The translations under genes were made by a program, and so were the position numbers. A stretch of 64,000 nt of DNA from Firmicutes bacterium UBA6806 (GTDB taxonomy: Bacteria > Bacillota > Clostridia > Peptostreptococcales > Acidaminobacteraceae): the NCBI GenBank assembly GCA_002452745.1, contig DKFC01000030.1, positions 1 through 64,000 on the forward strand, given 5' to 3'. The notes beneath the pieces were generated by a model. That model was given only the letters and a program-made list of their open reading frames with translations, was not told the origin of the DNA and searched no databases. This document shows, piece after piece, positions 9,643 to 18,538 of this stretch. Position 1 is the first letter of the stretch. The number at the start of each line of letters is the position of its first letter.

Positions 9643-10761
9643 TTACAAGTCACCATGCTCTTTTAGCACAGCCTTAACTTCGTTCATGATGAGATCCATG
9701 GAATTTGTCATTTCATGCTTTTCACAGTTGTTTCTCATGATTTCCAGTTTTGACGGCGTTTCATGAAAGTCCATAATGGTGTGAAGCATGAGTTCCGGCG
9801 TCAAATCCTCTTCTTTTAGAATAATACCCATGCCATTTCTATCTACAACTTTTGCATTGTGAAACTGATGGTTATTGGCCACGTTCGGAGAGGGAATAAT
9901 GATGGACGGCGTCTTTGCCGCCATTATTTCAGAAATAGTAGAAGCACCCGCCCTTGAAATAACAAGGTCAACCCCATTGAGGTACATAGGCATTTCCTTC
10001 ATATAAGCCACCAATTTAAAATTGACACCCACTTCGTATTCACCAGAACTTATTTTCTCTGAAATTCTCTCGTGGTAGCGATTCCCTGATACGTGTATTA
10101 TTTTTATATCCGATATATCCTTAAGTTTGCCATACGTCTCCATCATAATTTGATTGAGCTTCAGCGCACCATTGCTTCCTCCAACCGTCATGATGACAAA
10201 TTCATCTTTTCCAAAACCAAGTCTTTGTCTTGCATAATCCCTTTGAATTGTAAAGAAGTTTTCTAAAACGGGCATTCCAGTATAAACTGTTTTATCCGTT
10301 TGTTTAAAATGTGCTTTGGCCTCTTCAAAAGTAAGCAATATCCGATCTACATGACGGCTCAACAGTTTGTTGGTCATCCCTGGAAAGGCATTTTGTTCAT
10401 GAATAATAGTGGGAATACCCGATATGGCGCCCATCATTACAATTGGCCCTGCCACATAACCGCCTGTTCCAATAATCAAATCTGGTTTATATCGCCTAAC
10501 TTCTTTCCTCGCCTGCAAAAGTCCCTTAACCAAAGTTCCCAAGGCTTTAACCGTCTTGAGGGAAATCTTTTTATTTAGAGGGGCTACATCAATCTGCTTA
10601 AACGGGATGCCACTCTTTGGAACGATTTCCTTTTCCATGCCGAGCTTTGCCCCGATATATAAAATCTCGATGCCCTTATACTCTTTTTTTAATTTTTCTG
10701 CTATGGCCAGTGCTGGATAAATATGTCCGCCTGTTCCCCCACCTGTGATTATAACTCTCAT
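9643..10761 (-). CDS. murG: UDP-GlcNAc:lipid I GlcNAc transferase MurG
   Basis: 372-residue GT28-family, GT-B fold enzyme at the inner face of the membrane that adds GlcNAc to lipid I, giving lipid II. The N-terminal glycine-rich loop GGTGGHIYPALA, HEQNAFPG and the C-terminal VISRAGASTISEIMA (UDP-GlcNAc site) are present. The length is typical. The gene lies between ftsW and divIB in the dcw order. Confidence 0.97.
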   Translation of the reverse strand: MRVIITGGGTGGHIYPALAIAEKLKKEYKGIEILYIGAKLGMEKEIVPKSGIPFKQIDVAPLNKKISLKTVKALGTLVKGLLQARKEVRRYKPDLIIGTGGYVAGPIVMMGAISGIPTIIHEQNAFPGMTNKLLSRHVDRILLTFEEAKAHFKQTDKTVYTGMPVLENFFTIQRDYARQRLGFGKDEFVIMTVGGSNGALKLNQIMMETYGKLKDISDIKIIHVSGNRYHERISEKISSGEYEVGVNFKLVAYMKEMPMYLNGVDLVISRAGASTISEIMAAKTPSIIIPSPNVANNHQFHNAKVVDRNGMGIILKEEDLTPELMLHTIMDFHETPSKLEIMRNNCEKHEMTNSMDLIMNEVKAVLKEHGDL

Positions 10762-10812
10762 TTTCTTACTCCACCCCCGGCACTATTTGCTGGGTTTTCT
10801 GTCTAATTTAAC

Positions 10813-10832
10813 TAGAGACCATGCAGTCTCTA
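10813..10832. repeat. Small inverted repeat in the ftsW-murG gap
   Basis: TAGAGAC (10813-10819) and GTCTCTA (10826-10832) form a 7-bp stem in the 127-base gap between ftsW and murG. No U-tract follows, so it is not a standard terminator. It might tune mRNA stability or translation. Confidence 0.4.
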
Positions 10833-10888
10833 AGACATCATTTTATCTTGACAGCCGTTTGTTGTCAAATCACTTCTGTTCATTTTAT

Positions 10889-11983
10889 TTAGTGTCCCCT
10901 GCTGTAGCAATGCTTGGATATATTCAGCATAATACCCATAGATCCCATTAAAATGACCATACTTGTTCCGCCATAGCTTATAAACGGAAGCGATACGCCG
11001 GTAACCGGCATGGATGATGTTGCAACTGCAAAATTCATAATAATTTGCAGCGTCAGCATAGAAGTAATTCCCGATGCCATAAAAAACGAAAACAAATCTG
11101 GTGCATTCATGGCAATTTTGACACATCTGTAAATCAAAATCAAAAAGAAAATCAACAAGAGAACCATTCCAATGAAACCCAGTTCTTCACCCACAGTCGC
11201 CAGTATAAAGTCATTTTGGGGTTCTGGAATATACAGTTTATTTTGGGTGCTCATGCCAAGCCCCACGCCTGCAACGCCTCCTGTACCAAGGGCGTATAGC
11301 GACTGTATAACCTGATAGGAGTCATCATCCTTGTATTTGAAGGGATCCATAAAAGCCATCCAACGATCAAGTCTATAACTGGCCTTTTGTACTAGCATCC
11401 AAGCAACTGCCACTCCACCAGCTAAAACCCCCAGTGTGTAGCGCCACTGCAATCCTGCTACAAACAGCAAAATACATTGAATTCCCGCCACAATAACAGC
11501 CGTACTCATATTCGGCTGTTCCATAATCAAGAATACAGTGGTCGCTATAATGGCAACGTAAACACCCAAAACAGATAATTGATTGAGTCTAGTATAGTTT
11601 TTCTCCAAGCTATAGGAAAAGAACATTATGAGTCCAACTTTGGCAATTTCCGCTGGCATAAAATCCTTACCTGCTATGACAATCCAACGTTGAGCATTAT
11701 TTCTAAATTCACCAAACAGCAAGACAAAGATCAGAAGTGCAATACTGATAATCAATGCAGGCAATGCCAATTTTCTATAAACTTTATAGTTAACTTGGGA
11801 TGCTATAAGCATCGTAACAACGCCAATAAGAATCCATCTAAGGTCTGTCAGAAAGAAATGCGTTTTTCCTTTCATCTGGTCAATGGCATAGTAATAACTT
11901 GAACTGAAAACCATCAAAAGACCGAAGGCCGCCAACAGTAGTGTTACAATTAGGAGCGTATAATCCAATCGGTTCGTCTTCAT
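10889..11983 (-). CDS. ftsW: FtsW/SpoVE-type SEDS glycosyltransferase
   Basis: 364-residue polytopic SEDS-family protein with about ten membrane segments. SEDS proteins polymerise lipid II into glycan strands together with a class B PBP. Signature stretches include YRLDRWMAFMDPFK, GVGLGMSTQNKLYIPEPQND and the C-terminal PVTGVSLPFISYGGTSM. In spore formers the same locus gives SpoVE; sequence alone does not separate division FtsW from SpoVE, but the dcw location favours FtsW. It begins 3 bases after murD ends, so translation is probably coupled. Confidence 0.93.
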   Translation of the reverse strand: MKTNRLDYTLLIVTLLLAAFGLLMVFSSSYYYAIDQMKGKTHFFLTDLRWILIGVVTMLIASQVNYKVYRKLALPALIISIALLIFVLLFGEFRNNAQRWIVIAGKDFMPAEIAKVGLIMFFSYSLEKNYTRLNQLSVLGVYVAIIATTVFLIMEQPNMSTAVIVAGIQCILLFVAGLQWRYTLGVLAGGVAVAWMLVQKASYRLDRWMAFMDPFKYKDDDSYQVIQSLYALGTGGVAGVGLGMSTQNKLYIPEPQNDFILATVGEELGFIGMVLLLIFFLILIYRCVKIAMNAPDLFSFFMASGITSMLTLQIIMNFAVATSSMPVTGVSLPFISYGGTSMVILMGSMGIMLNISKHCYSRGH

Positions 11984-11986
11984 AAA

Positions 11987-13342
11987 TCAAGTCCTTAATT
12001 GATAAACACAGCGCTTAAAGTGTTCACCGCGCTTTTCAAAATTTTCGTACATATCCCAGCTTGCACAGGCTGGTGAAAGTAAGATAGCGTCACCTGGTAT
12101 TGACAGTTTATACGCCCTTTCAACTGCTTCATCCATATTCTCAACAAAGCAGTATGAGCTATAGCCTTGTCGTTCTGCTTCTTCTGCAATCAGGTGTTTT
12201 GTCTCTCCCAAAAGAACCAGTGCCTTTATCTTGCCATCAAATGCGCCAAACAATTCTTCATAGGTACTGCCCTTATCCATGCCACCAGCTATGAGCACAG
12301 CCTTTGTTTTCATGGATTTAATAGCATTGACTGTGGAATCCACATTTGTTCCCTTTGAATCGTTGTAAAAAATTCTATCCTCTATTGTATCCACATATTC
12401 AATTCTATGTTCAACCCCTTTAAAGTCTCTGAGGGCAGTTCTTATGTCTGCCATCTCTATCCCTGAGAAAAAGGCAATTGCAATAGCTGCCATGGCGTTT
12501 TCCACATTGTGATCCCCGAAAATAAACATATCTGATATATCACAGACTTTTTGGAGATTCCTATTCCAGTTCAAATAAATGCTGCCGTCTTTGACGTAGA
12601 CGCCATTTTCAAGCGCTTCTCTTCTGCTGAAAAAGGCAACTTGACCTTTAACTCTATCTGCCAGCGCCCGTGTCAGCTCATTGTCATAGTTGAGCACCAC
12701 GACATCTTCTTCAGTCTGATTTTCAAAAATCCTCGCCTTTGCGTCAATGTAATTCTCCATGGTCTTATGTCGATTGAGGTGATCTGGAGTCACGTTGAGA
12801 ACAGCCGCCACTTTTGCTCTAAAGTCAACTATGGACTCGAGCTGAAAACTGCTGAGCTCTGTTACCATCACGGTTTCCAGTTTAGCTTCTTTAGCTCTGG
12901 AAACTGCCGCTGTTCCAATGTTACCGACCACAAAATAATCTTTTCTCGCAACATCAAACATCATTCCCGTAAGTGCCGTTGTGGTCGTCTTACCATTTGT
13001 ACCGGTAATTCCCACAAAACTGCCTTTACAAAGTTGATATGCAAGTTCTATCTCACCAATCAAAGGGATTTCAGCTGCTTTGATTTTTTGAATAAAAGGA
13101 ATATCCAGCGGAACCCCTGGGCTCACCACAACAAGGTCATAATCAGACACCACATCAGGATGTCCACCTAAAATCATCTCATCCACAAGCGGCTTTACCT
13201 CGTCAACCAGTAAACCAAGTTTGTCACTTTCCTTATTGTCGTTGACAATGACGACAGCGCCCTCTTCACGCAAAGCTTTTATTGCAGAAAGGCCTGACTT
13301 TGCAAGGCCAATTACCAGTACTCTCTTCTCTTTAAATTGCAT
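11987..13342 (-). CDS. murD: UDP-MurNAc-L-Ala:D-Glu ligase MurD
   Basis: 451 residues from the chosen start. It adds D-glutamate to UDP-MurNAc-L-Ala in the cytoplasm. Seen: an N-terminal Rossmann-like segment (RVLVIGLAKSG), the ATP loop GITGTNGKTTTTAL, the FNDSKGTNVDST stretch typical of MurD, and a C-terminal LSPACASWDMYENFEKRG motif. The longest frame starts at 13378 and would overlap mraY, but GGAGG stands six bases before the ATG at 13342, which is preferred and removes the overlap. Confidence 0.97.
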   Translation of the reverse strand: MQFKEKRVLVIGLAKSGLSAIKALREEGAVVIVNDNKESDKLGLLVDEVKPLVDEMILGGHPDVVSDYDLVVVSPGVPLDIPFIQKIKAAEIPLIGEIELAYQLCKGSFVGITGTNGKTTTTALTGMMFDVARKDYFVVGNIGTAAVSRAKEAKLETVMVTELSSFQLESIVDFRAKVAAVLNVTPDHLNRHKTMENYIDAKARIFENQTEEDVVVLNYDNELTRALADRVKGQVAFFSRREALENGVYVKDGSIYLNWNRNLQKVCDISDMFIFGDHNVENAMAAIAIAFFSGIEMADIRTALRDFKGVEHRIEYVDTIEDRIFYNDSKGTNVDSTVNAIKSMKTKAVLIAGGMDKGSTYEELFGAFDGKIKALVLLGETKHLIAEEAERQGYSSYCFVENMDEAVERAYKLSIPGDAILLSPACASWDMYENFEKRGEHFKRCVYQLRT

Positions 13343-13355
13343 GTACATCCTCCAA

Positions 13356-14324
13356 CTATAATACCAAGACTCCGACAACAGCCATCAGTGCGGTTAAACC
13401 TGCAAACGTCAGCACAATTTTTACCTCCGACCACCCAGTGAGTTCAAAGTGATGGTGAATTGGCGACATTTTGAAAACTCTCTTCTTGGTGCGTTTGTAA
13501 ACACTCACTTGAATAATAACAGACAGCGTTTCAATTACATAGATTAACCCTACAATTGGAATCCACAATGGCATCTTTAAGACAATTCCAAAAGCAGCAA
13601 CCAGTCCGCCCAGTGCAAGAGAACCAGTGTCTCCCATAAAGACTTTAGCAGGATACCAGTTGTACTTCAAATATCCAATTAATGCACCAGCAACGCCAAG
13701 CGCCATCATCGCCACATAGGGTTGGGATTGCATATGGGCCGCATACGCAAAAAACAGCATCACCACTGTTGTAACCGATGAAGCAAGTCCATCTAGTCCA
13801 TCTGTTAAATTCACAGCATTGTCTACTGCAATATAGTATATGAAGATAAAAGGCACAAAGAAATAAGATAAATTCAGCGAGTAACCTATTACAGGTATTT
13901 TAATATCCGTTCCAAAATGCAGCGCTAAAATCGCCATCAATAGGCTCATTCCCACTTGAAGTGACAATTTCTGCTTTGCCTTCAAACCGAGATTGTGCTT
14001 TCGAACCACTTTGATATAGTCATCCAAGAATCCAATTGCACCAAACCCTGCCATTGCAAGTACTAGATAGAGCACTTCAAAACTATTCATTAGAAAAAAG
14101 CAGACCGGTATCAGCGAAGCCACAATGAAAATCAGCCCACCAATGGTTGGTGTGCCGCTTTTCACAAGATGAGATTGTGGCCCTTCTTCTCGAATTGCCT
14201 GTCCAAACTTCAACTTCCTGAGCCTTGGAATAACCACTGGGCCAAGTAAGAGCGCTGAACCCAATGCAGATGCGAAAAAAGCGACATAATAAACCATATT
14301 GTTATATTGAAAATTTGTTAACAT
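13356..14324 (-). CDS. mraY: Phospho-MurNAc-pentapeptide transferase MraY
   Basis: 322-residue polytopic enzyme that moves phospho-MurNAc-pentapeptide to undecaprenyl phosphate, giving lipid I. The active-site stretch DNAVNLTDGLDGLA, the DDYIKV motif and the loop histidines in MSPIHHHFE are all present. The start at 14324 is chosen for its AAAGGAAT Shine-Dalgarno; the longer GTG start would overlap murE. It follows murE directly, 11 bases away, with no murF between them. Confidence 0.98.
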   Translation of the reverse strand: MLTNFQYNNMVYYVAFFASALGSALLLGPVVIPRLRKLKFGQAIREEGPQSHLVKSGTPTIGGLIFIVASLIPVCFFLMNSFEVLYLVLAMAGFGAIGFLDDYIKVVRKHNLGLKAKQKLSLQVGMSLLMAILALHFGTDIKIPVIGYSLNLSYFFVPFIFIYYIAVDNAVNLTDGLDGLASSVTTVVMLFFAYAAHMQSQPYVAMMALGVAGALIGYLKYNWYPAKVFMGDTGSLALGGLVAAFGIVLKMPLWIPIVGLIYVIETLSVIIQVSVYKRTKKRVFKMSPIHHHFELTGWSEVKIVLTFAGLTALMAVVGVLVL

Positions 14325-14335
14325 ATTTATTCCTT

Positions 14336-15838
14336 TCACCGAATTGATTCGGTAGCTCCCTTGCTAAAATAATCTTGCGCCACTTCCTTATCGTCAAAGT
14401 GTATTTTCGTTTTCCCGATAATTTGGTAGTTCTCATGACCTTTGCCTGCAATCAAGACCACATCGTCCTTTGAAGACATTTCAAGTGCCAAGTAGATTGC
14501 TTTTCGCCTGTCCACTTCAACCTTTAACTCGCTTGATGGACTCATGCCCGCCAATACGTCTTCGATAATATCTTCTGGCTGTTCAGTTCGAGGGTTATCA
14601 CTCGTTAAAACCACAAGATCAGATAGCCTTTGAGCAATTTCTCCCATCATCGGCCGCTTTTTCTTGTCTCGATCGCCACCACAGCCGAAGACTGTGATTA
14701 CTTTCCCCACAGAGAAATCCCGAATGGCCTTCAAAACATTTTCAAGAGCATCTGGCGTATGAGAGTAATCCACAAGAATGGTTCTCTCCTCAGGGTTAGG
14801 AACAGTTTCAAGTCTTCCACGTACTGGTTTAATGGTCTTTGTTGCCTCAACAACTACCTCAGGTTCAACACCATCTAAAAGCATGACGCCAATACAAGCC
14901 AACAAATTATAGATATATATTTTCCCTGGTATCGGAATCCTTACAGCATACTTCTGCCCCTTCCAGTTTAGAAAAAAGCGGCTTCCCATTCGATTGGATT
15001 CAATTTTATCTGCCCACAAATCGGCCTCTGAAGTCAGACCATAAGTCACAACAGACGGACAGGATTCACCCTCTCCTTTATCGTGCATTTTTTTAACTGT
15101 TTGTACAATTCTAAGGCCATAATCATTGTCAATATTAACTACAGATTTCTCAGCCATTTTAAAGAGTTTTAATTTCGACTGAAAGTAATCCTCAAAATCC
15201 GGGTGAAAGTCAAGATGATCTTCTGTTAGATTTGTGAATACCGCTTGTTTAAAAGTTATGCCATAGACACGTTCCATCTTAAGCGCATGTGAACTCACTT
15301 CCATAAAACACTTATCGACGCCCTTCTCTACAGCTCTATGCATGAGTCTAGCTAGTTCCAACGCATCTGGGGTAGTATTAGCCGTTGGGATTTCCTCTTG
15401 ATCTATATAATTTGCTATCGTACCGAAAACTGCGTTTTTTGTGCCTTTCGATGCATATAAATTATTGAGCATTTGAGTAATGGAAGTCTTGCCATTGGTC
15501 CCTGTAATCCCCACCACATCCATTTGTCTGCTCGGCTCTCCATAAAAACGATTGGCAATTAGAGCCAATGCACGCTTGGTATCCTCAACCAAAACAACTG
15601 CAGTGGCTTCAGGCAGCCCCTCTACTTTCACCTCTTTTTCGACGACAATTGCCACTGCCCCTTTCGCTACCACGTCTTCAACAAAATCATGACCATCTCT
15701 CTGATATCCTGAAATTGCCACAAATAGCGTTTGGGGTTCAATTCTGCCTGAATGATGCTCCACATTCGAAATTTCCACGTCATTCTGTCCACGAAGCAGT
15801 TTATACGTCAATCCTTCCAACAGATCATTTAATTTCAT
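14336..15838 (-). CDS. murE: UDP-MurNAc-tripeptide synthetase MurE, meso-DAP type
   Basis: 500 residues, the usual length. It adds the third stem-peptide residue to UDP-MurNAc-L-Ala-D-Glu. The ATP loop GITGTNGKTSITQM, the carbamylated-lysine region and the substrate motif DNPR (in LTSDNPRTEQ) are visible. DNPR is the signature of meso-diaminopimelate-adding enzymes, whereas lysine-adding enzymes usually differ here. The start at 15838 follows AGGGAG; the longer frame begins 21 bases upstream. It is normal in size, so there is no sign of fusion with the missing MurF. Confidence 0.97.
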   Translation of the reverse strand: MKLNDLLEGLTYKLLRGQNDVEISNVEHHSGRIEPQTLFVAISGYQRDGHDFVEDVVAKGAVAIVVEKEVKVEGLPEATAVVLVEDTKRALALIANRFYGEPSRQMDVVGITGTNGKTSITQMLNNLYASKGTKNAVFGTIANYIDQEEIPTANTTPDALELARLMHRAVEKGVDKCFMEVSSHALKMERVYGITFKQAVFTNLTEDHLDFHPDFEDYFQSKLKLFKMAEKSVVNIDNDYGLRIVQTVKKMHDKGEGESCPSVVTYGLTSEADLWADKIESNRMGSRFFLNWKGQKYAVRIPIPGKIYIYNLLACIGVMLLDGVEPEVVVEATKTIKPVRGRLETVPNPEERTILVDYSHTPDALENVLKAIRDFSVGKVITVFGCGGDRDKKKRPMMGEIAQRLSDLVVLTSDNPRTEQPEDIIEDVLAGMSPSSELKVEVDRRKAIYLALEMSSKDDVVLIAGKGHENYQIIGKTKIHFDDKEVAQDYFSKGATESIR

Positions 15839-15865
15839 ATTGTTCTCCCTGTCTTGCAACTGTAT

Positions 15866-17833
15866 TTAATCGCTCTCATTGGAGACTTCTTCATCTCCAA
15901 TTGAGAGGATGATCACAGCCCCGTCAGATATTTCAGTTTCCGCTTCTGGGAACTGATCCACTACCATTAAATTGGTGTTCTCAACGGTCAATGGATCTGT
16001 CGAGTAACTGATTTTCATTTTATTGAGTTTCTTTGCCGCATCTTCATAAGACATGCCTACCAAGTTGGGGACTTTAATTACCTTACTGTCCACAGCACTT
16101 GGCATGATTGCCTTATATCTCAGTATATCCTCCAAAATTGCTTTGACAACAGGTGCTGCAACACTGCCGCCACCAAATTCATCTTGTGGCGCATCCACCA
16201 CTACATACACGATGAATTGTGGATTATCCATAGGGGCAATCCCTATAAAGGAAGCGACAATATAATCTTCCACATATGCCCCATCCACAAATTTACGGCT
16301 TGATCCTGTCTTTCCACCAACTCTAATACCTTCTATATAGGCATTATGGCCTGTTCCATCCTTTACGACAGCTTCCAGCATCGTCTTCATCGTCTCTGAC
16401 GTCGAATTGCTGATAACCTGTCTGACCTCTGTTCTTGGAAACGACTGCACCACATCCCCATCATCGTCGATAACTTCCTTAACAATGTGCGGTTCCAGTA
16501 AATAGCCTCCATTTACAAGTGCTGACACGGCTCTTACTATTTGAATCATCGTAACATTGATTCCATGACCGTAGGACATGGTAGCAAGCTCAACAGGCCC
16601 AACCTTGTCTTTTGGGATGGAAATAGAACCTGCCTCCGCAGGCAGGATAATACCCGTTTTATCGAAGAAGCCAAAGGCCTCTAGATATTTATAGTAGGTG
16701 TCGAGTCCTATAATTTCAATAGTATCCATAAACACTGGATTACATGAGTTCATCAACCCTTCCAGAAGTGTTTCTTCGCCATGAGCTCCTGGGTAAATCC
16801 AACAGTGAAGTAGGACACCCGCTACATTCTTGACGCCTCGGCAAGTGAACTTGGTGTTTATATTTACCAAGCCTTCATTCAGACCAATTGCGGCTGTAAT
16901 GGTCTTAAATACCGACCCTGGCTCGTAAGTATTTCCAATGACGATATTTCGCCACATCTCGTTCCATACATCCGCCTTTTCTTCAGCTGTCATAGCATCA
17001 AACACTTCAGGCGGATATCTATCCCCTATGTTTCTGGGATCATTTAAATTATAATCTGGTTTTGCCGCCATGGCTAGAATTTCGCCCGTCATAGGGTCCA
17101 TGACAATTGCTGAAGCAGAAATTGGCGTATGCTTTATCATTGCCGCTTCAAGGCGTTCTTCCACAAAATACTGAATTGTATCATCAATGGTCAACTTAAT
17201 TGAATTTCCATTGATTGGCGCTACCAATGTATCCTCACCATAAGGAAGCTGTCTCCCGTGAACATCAGTGGTGACAAAATACTTTCCCTCCGTACCTTTT
17301 AAGACAGAGTTCATCGCATATTCTATCCCTGTAAAGCCATTGTTATCCGCATTTACATTTCCGATTACATGTGACGCCAGATTGTCATATGGATAAATCC
17401 GCTTGTTGTCTTCAGCTACAGAAACCCCTCGAATTCCCTTACTTCGAATAAGATCTCCCTGTCCTTTGTCCAAGTCGGAAACCAGCTTTACAAATACAGT
17501 GCTGGAATCCACTATTTTTCTCTTGATTTCAGCGGCATCCAATCCAAGAGCATCGGCAATCAGTTTCGCCGTTTCATCTGGATTTTTTACGTCAGAAGCC
17601 TTTATCCAAACAGAAAACGTCTTTATGCTAAAGGCCATCTTATCACCATTTCTATCTAGGATATCCCCACGTTTTGCGGGAATCGGTATGTTCTTATTTT
17701 GCTGGCCTCTTGCCATGGCTGTCAAATCATCTTTCCATATGACTTGTATATAGAACAAACGTGCAACCAACCCCCCCATGAGGAGACAAGCTATCACAAA
17801 AAATACAAGCAGCCTATTTCTAAATTTGGTCAT
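15866..17833 (-). CDS. Class B penicillin-binding protein (FtsI/SpoVD type) with PASTA domain
   Basis: 655-residue membrane-anchored transpeptidase. An N-terminal membrane segment (about 8-25), a PBP dimerisation domain, the transpeptidase domain with SVFK (active serine), SCN and KTGSSRK motifs in order, and one C-terminal PASTA domain starting at KVPNLVGMSYEDAAKKL. It crosslinks septal (or, if SpoVD, spore cortex) peptidoglycan as partner of the SEDS protein. The PASTA tail fits SpoVD or Gram-positive Pbp2B. The gene has its own promoter and follows a strong terminator after ftsL. Confidence 0.95.
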   Translation of the reverse strand: MTKFRNRLLVFFVIACLLMGGLVARLFYIQVIWKDDLTAMARGQQNKNIPIPAKRGDILDRNGDKMAFSIKTFSVWIKASDVKNPDETAKLIADALGLDAAEIKRKIVDSSTVFVKLVSDLDKGQGDLIRSKGIRGVSVAEDNKRIYPYDNLASHVIGNVNADNNGFTGIEYAMNSVLKGTEGKYFVTTDVHGRQLPYGEDTLVAPINGNSIKLTIDDTIQYFVEERLEAAMIKHTPISASAIVMDPMTGEILAMAAKPDYNLNDPRNIGDRYPPEVFDAMTAEEKADVWNEMWRNIVIGNTYEPGSVFKTITAAIGLNEGLVNINTKFTCRGVKNVAGVLLHCWIYPGAHGEETLLEGLMNSCNPVFMDTIEIIGLDTYYKYLEAFGFFDKTGIILPAEAGSISIPKDKVGPVELATMSYGHGINVTMIQIVRAVSALVNGGYLLEPHIVKEVIDDDGDVVQSFPRTEVRQVISNSTSETMKTMLEAVVKDGTGHNAYIEGIRVGGKTGSSRKFVDGAYVEDYIVASFIGIAPMDNPQFIVYVVVDAPQDEFGGGSVAAPVVKAILEDILRYKAIMPSAVDSKVIKVPNLVGMSYEDAAKKLNKMKISYSTDPLTVENTNLMVVDQFPEAETEISDGAVIILSIGDEEVSNESD

Positions 17834-17862
17834 CTGTTTTCCTCCAAATGATCGCTACTACT

Positions 17863-17890
17863 ATTATAACCGAAACAATGAATTTATCAA
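17863..17890 (-). promoter_or_regulatory. SigA-type promoter for the PBP-murE-sbp transcript
   Basis: On the minus strand TTGATA (17885-17890) and TATAAT (17863-17868) are 16 bases apart. The promoter sits about 30 bases upstream of the PBP start and just downstream of the ftsL terminator, which fits a separate transcription unit. Confidence 0.7.
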
Positions 17891-17928
17891 TCTTTTCCAT
17901 GAGATGGACAAACATGCCATATAGTGTC

Positions 17929-17952
17929 AAAAAAAGCCTGCCGAAGCAGACT
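17929..17952 (-). terminator. UUCG-tetraloop terminator between ftsL and the PBP gene
   Basis: Minus strand AGTCTGC (17946-17952), loop TTCG (17942-17945), GCAGGCT (17935-17941), then seven Ts (17929-17935). One G-U pair. This is a compact, strong rho-independent terminator dividing mraZ-rsmH-ftsL from the rest of the dcw cluster. Confidence 0.88.
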
Positions 17953-18004
17953 TAGTAGGTACTCTAGAATATTTATCAGTATAAAGGAATCATCAAATGC
18001 CGCT

Positions 18005-18520
18005 TCATTTATTTGCCTTAAACAATGCAGCGACGATATCTTCTATACTGTGTTTATCCCCTTCATCTGATTTAGCCAACATTTGTGGCGCTTCCACTTT
18101 TTCTGTTAGGGCATATTTTGAGCCAGATTGCACATAGACAATCTGCTCTTTCGTCGGATACTGCATTTTCAGTTCTTCGATAGCTATTTTTTCAACTGCT
18201 TTGAGTTCTGTTTTTTGTTCAATGTCCGCATTGAGTTCTTCAATCTGAGTATTCAATGCCTTAATTTGAGTTTTCATGTAAAATATATCGTATTTTGCTT
18301 CACTAACCAATGAGTTTCTGTAGATAATCATACTTAGCATTGCCACGAAAATGAAAACCAATAGCAGGGACTTTATCACATTGACAAAGGTCGCTTTAGC
18401 CTTTTTCTTTTGTTTTTCCCGTTCCAACCGCTTCTTTCTTATGTTTACGATTTTGGCTGTCTGAGACTTATTGAAATCATTTATATCAAATTCGTGATCT
18501 GATACTCTCGCAGTATTCAT
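18005..18520 (-). CDS. ftsL: FtsL-like division protein
   Basis: 171 residues: a basic cytoplasmic head (KKRLEREKQKKKAK), one membrane segment at about 46-66, and a coiled coil at about 75-115, followed by a tail. This is the FtsL/DivIC layout; such proteins have little conserved sequence and are recognised by layout and location. It lies 18 bases after rsmH and before the PBP gene, exactly the ftsL position. The basic head and the extended C-terminal tail make it longer than E. coli FtsL (121 residues). The start follows GGAGGGG. Confidence 0.8.
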   Translation of the reverse strand: MNTARVSDHEFDINDFNKSQTAKIVNIRKKRLEREKQKKKAKATFVNVIKSLLLVFIFVAMLSMIIYRNSLVSEAKYDIFYMKTQIKALNTQIEELNADIEQKTELKAVEKIAIEELKMQYPTKEQIVYVQSGSKYALTEKVEAPQMLAKSDEGDKHSIEDIVAALFKANK

Positions 18521-18538
18521 ACTACCCCTCCTTGGGTA

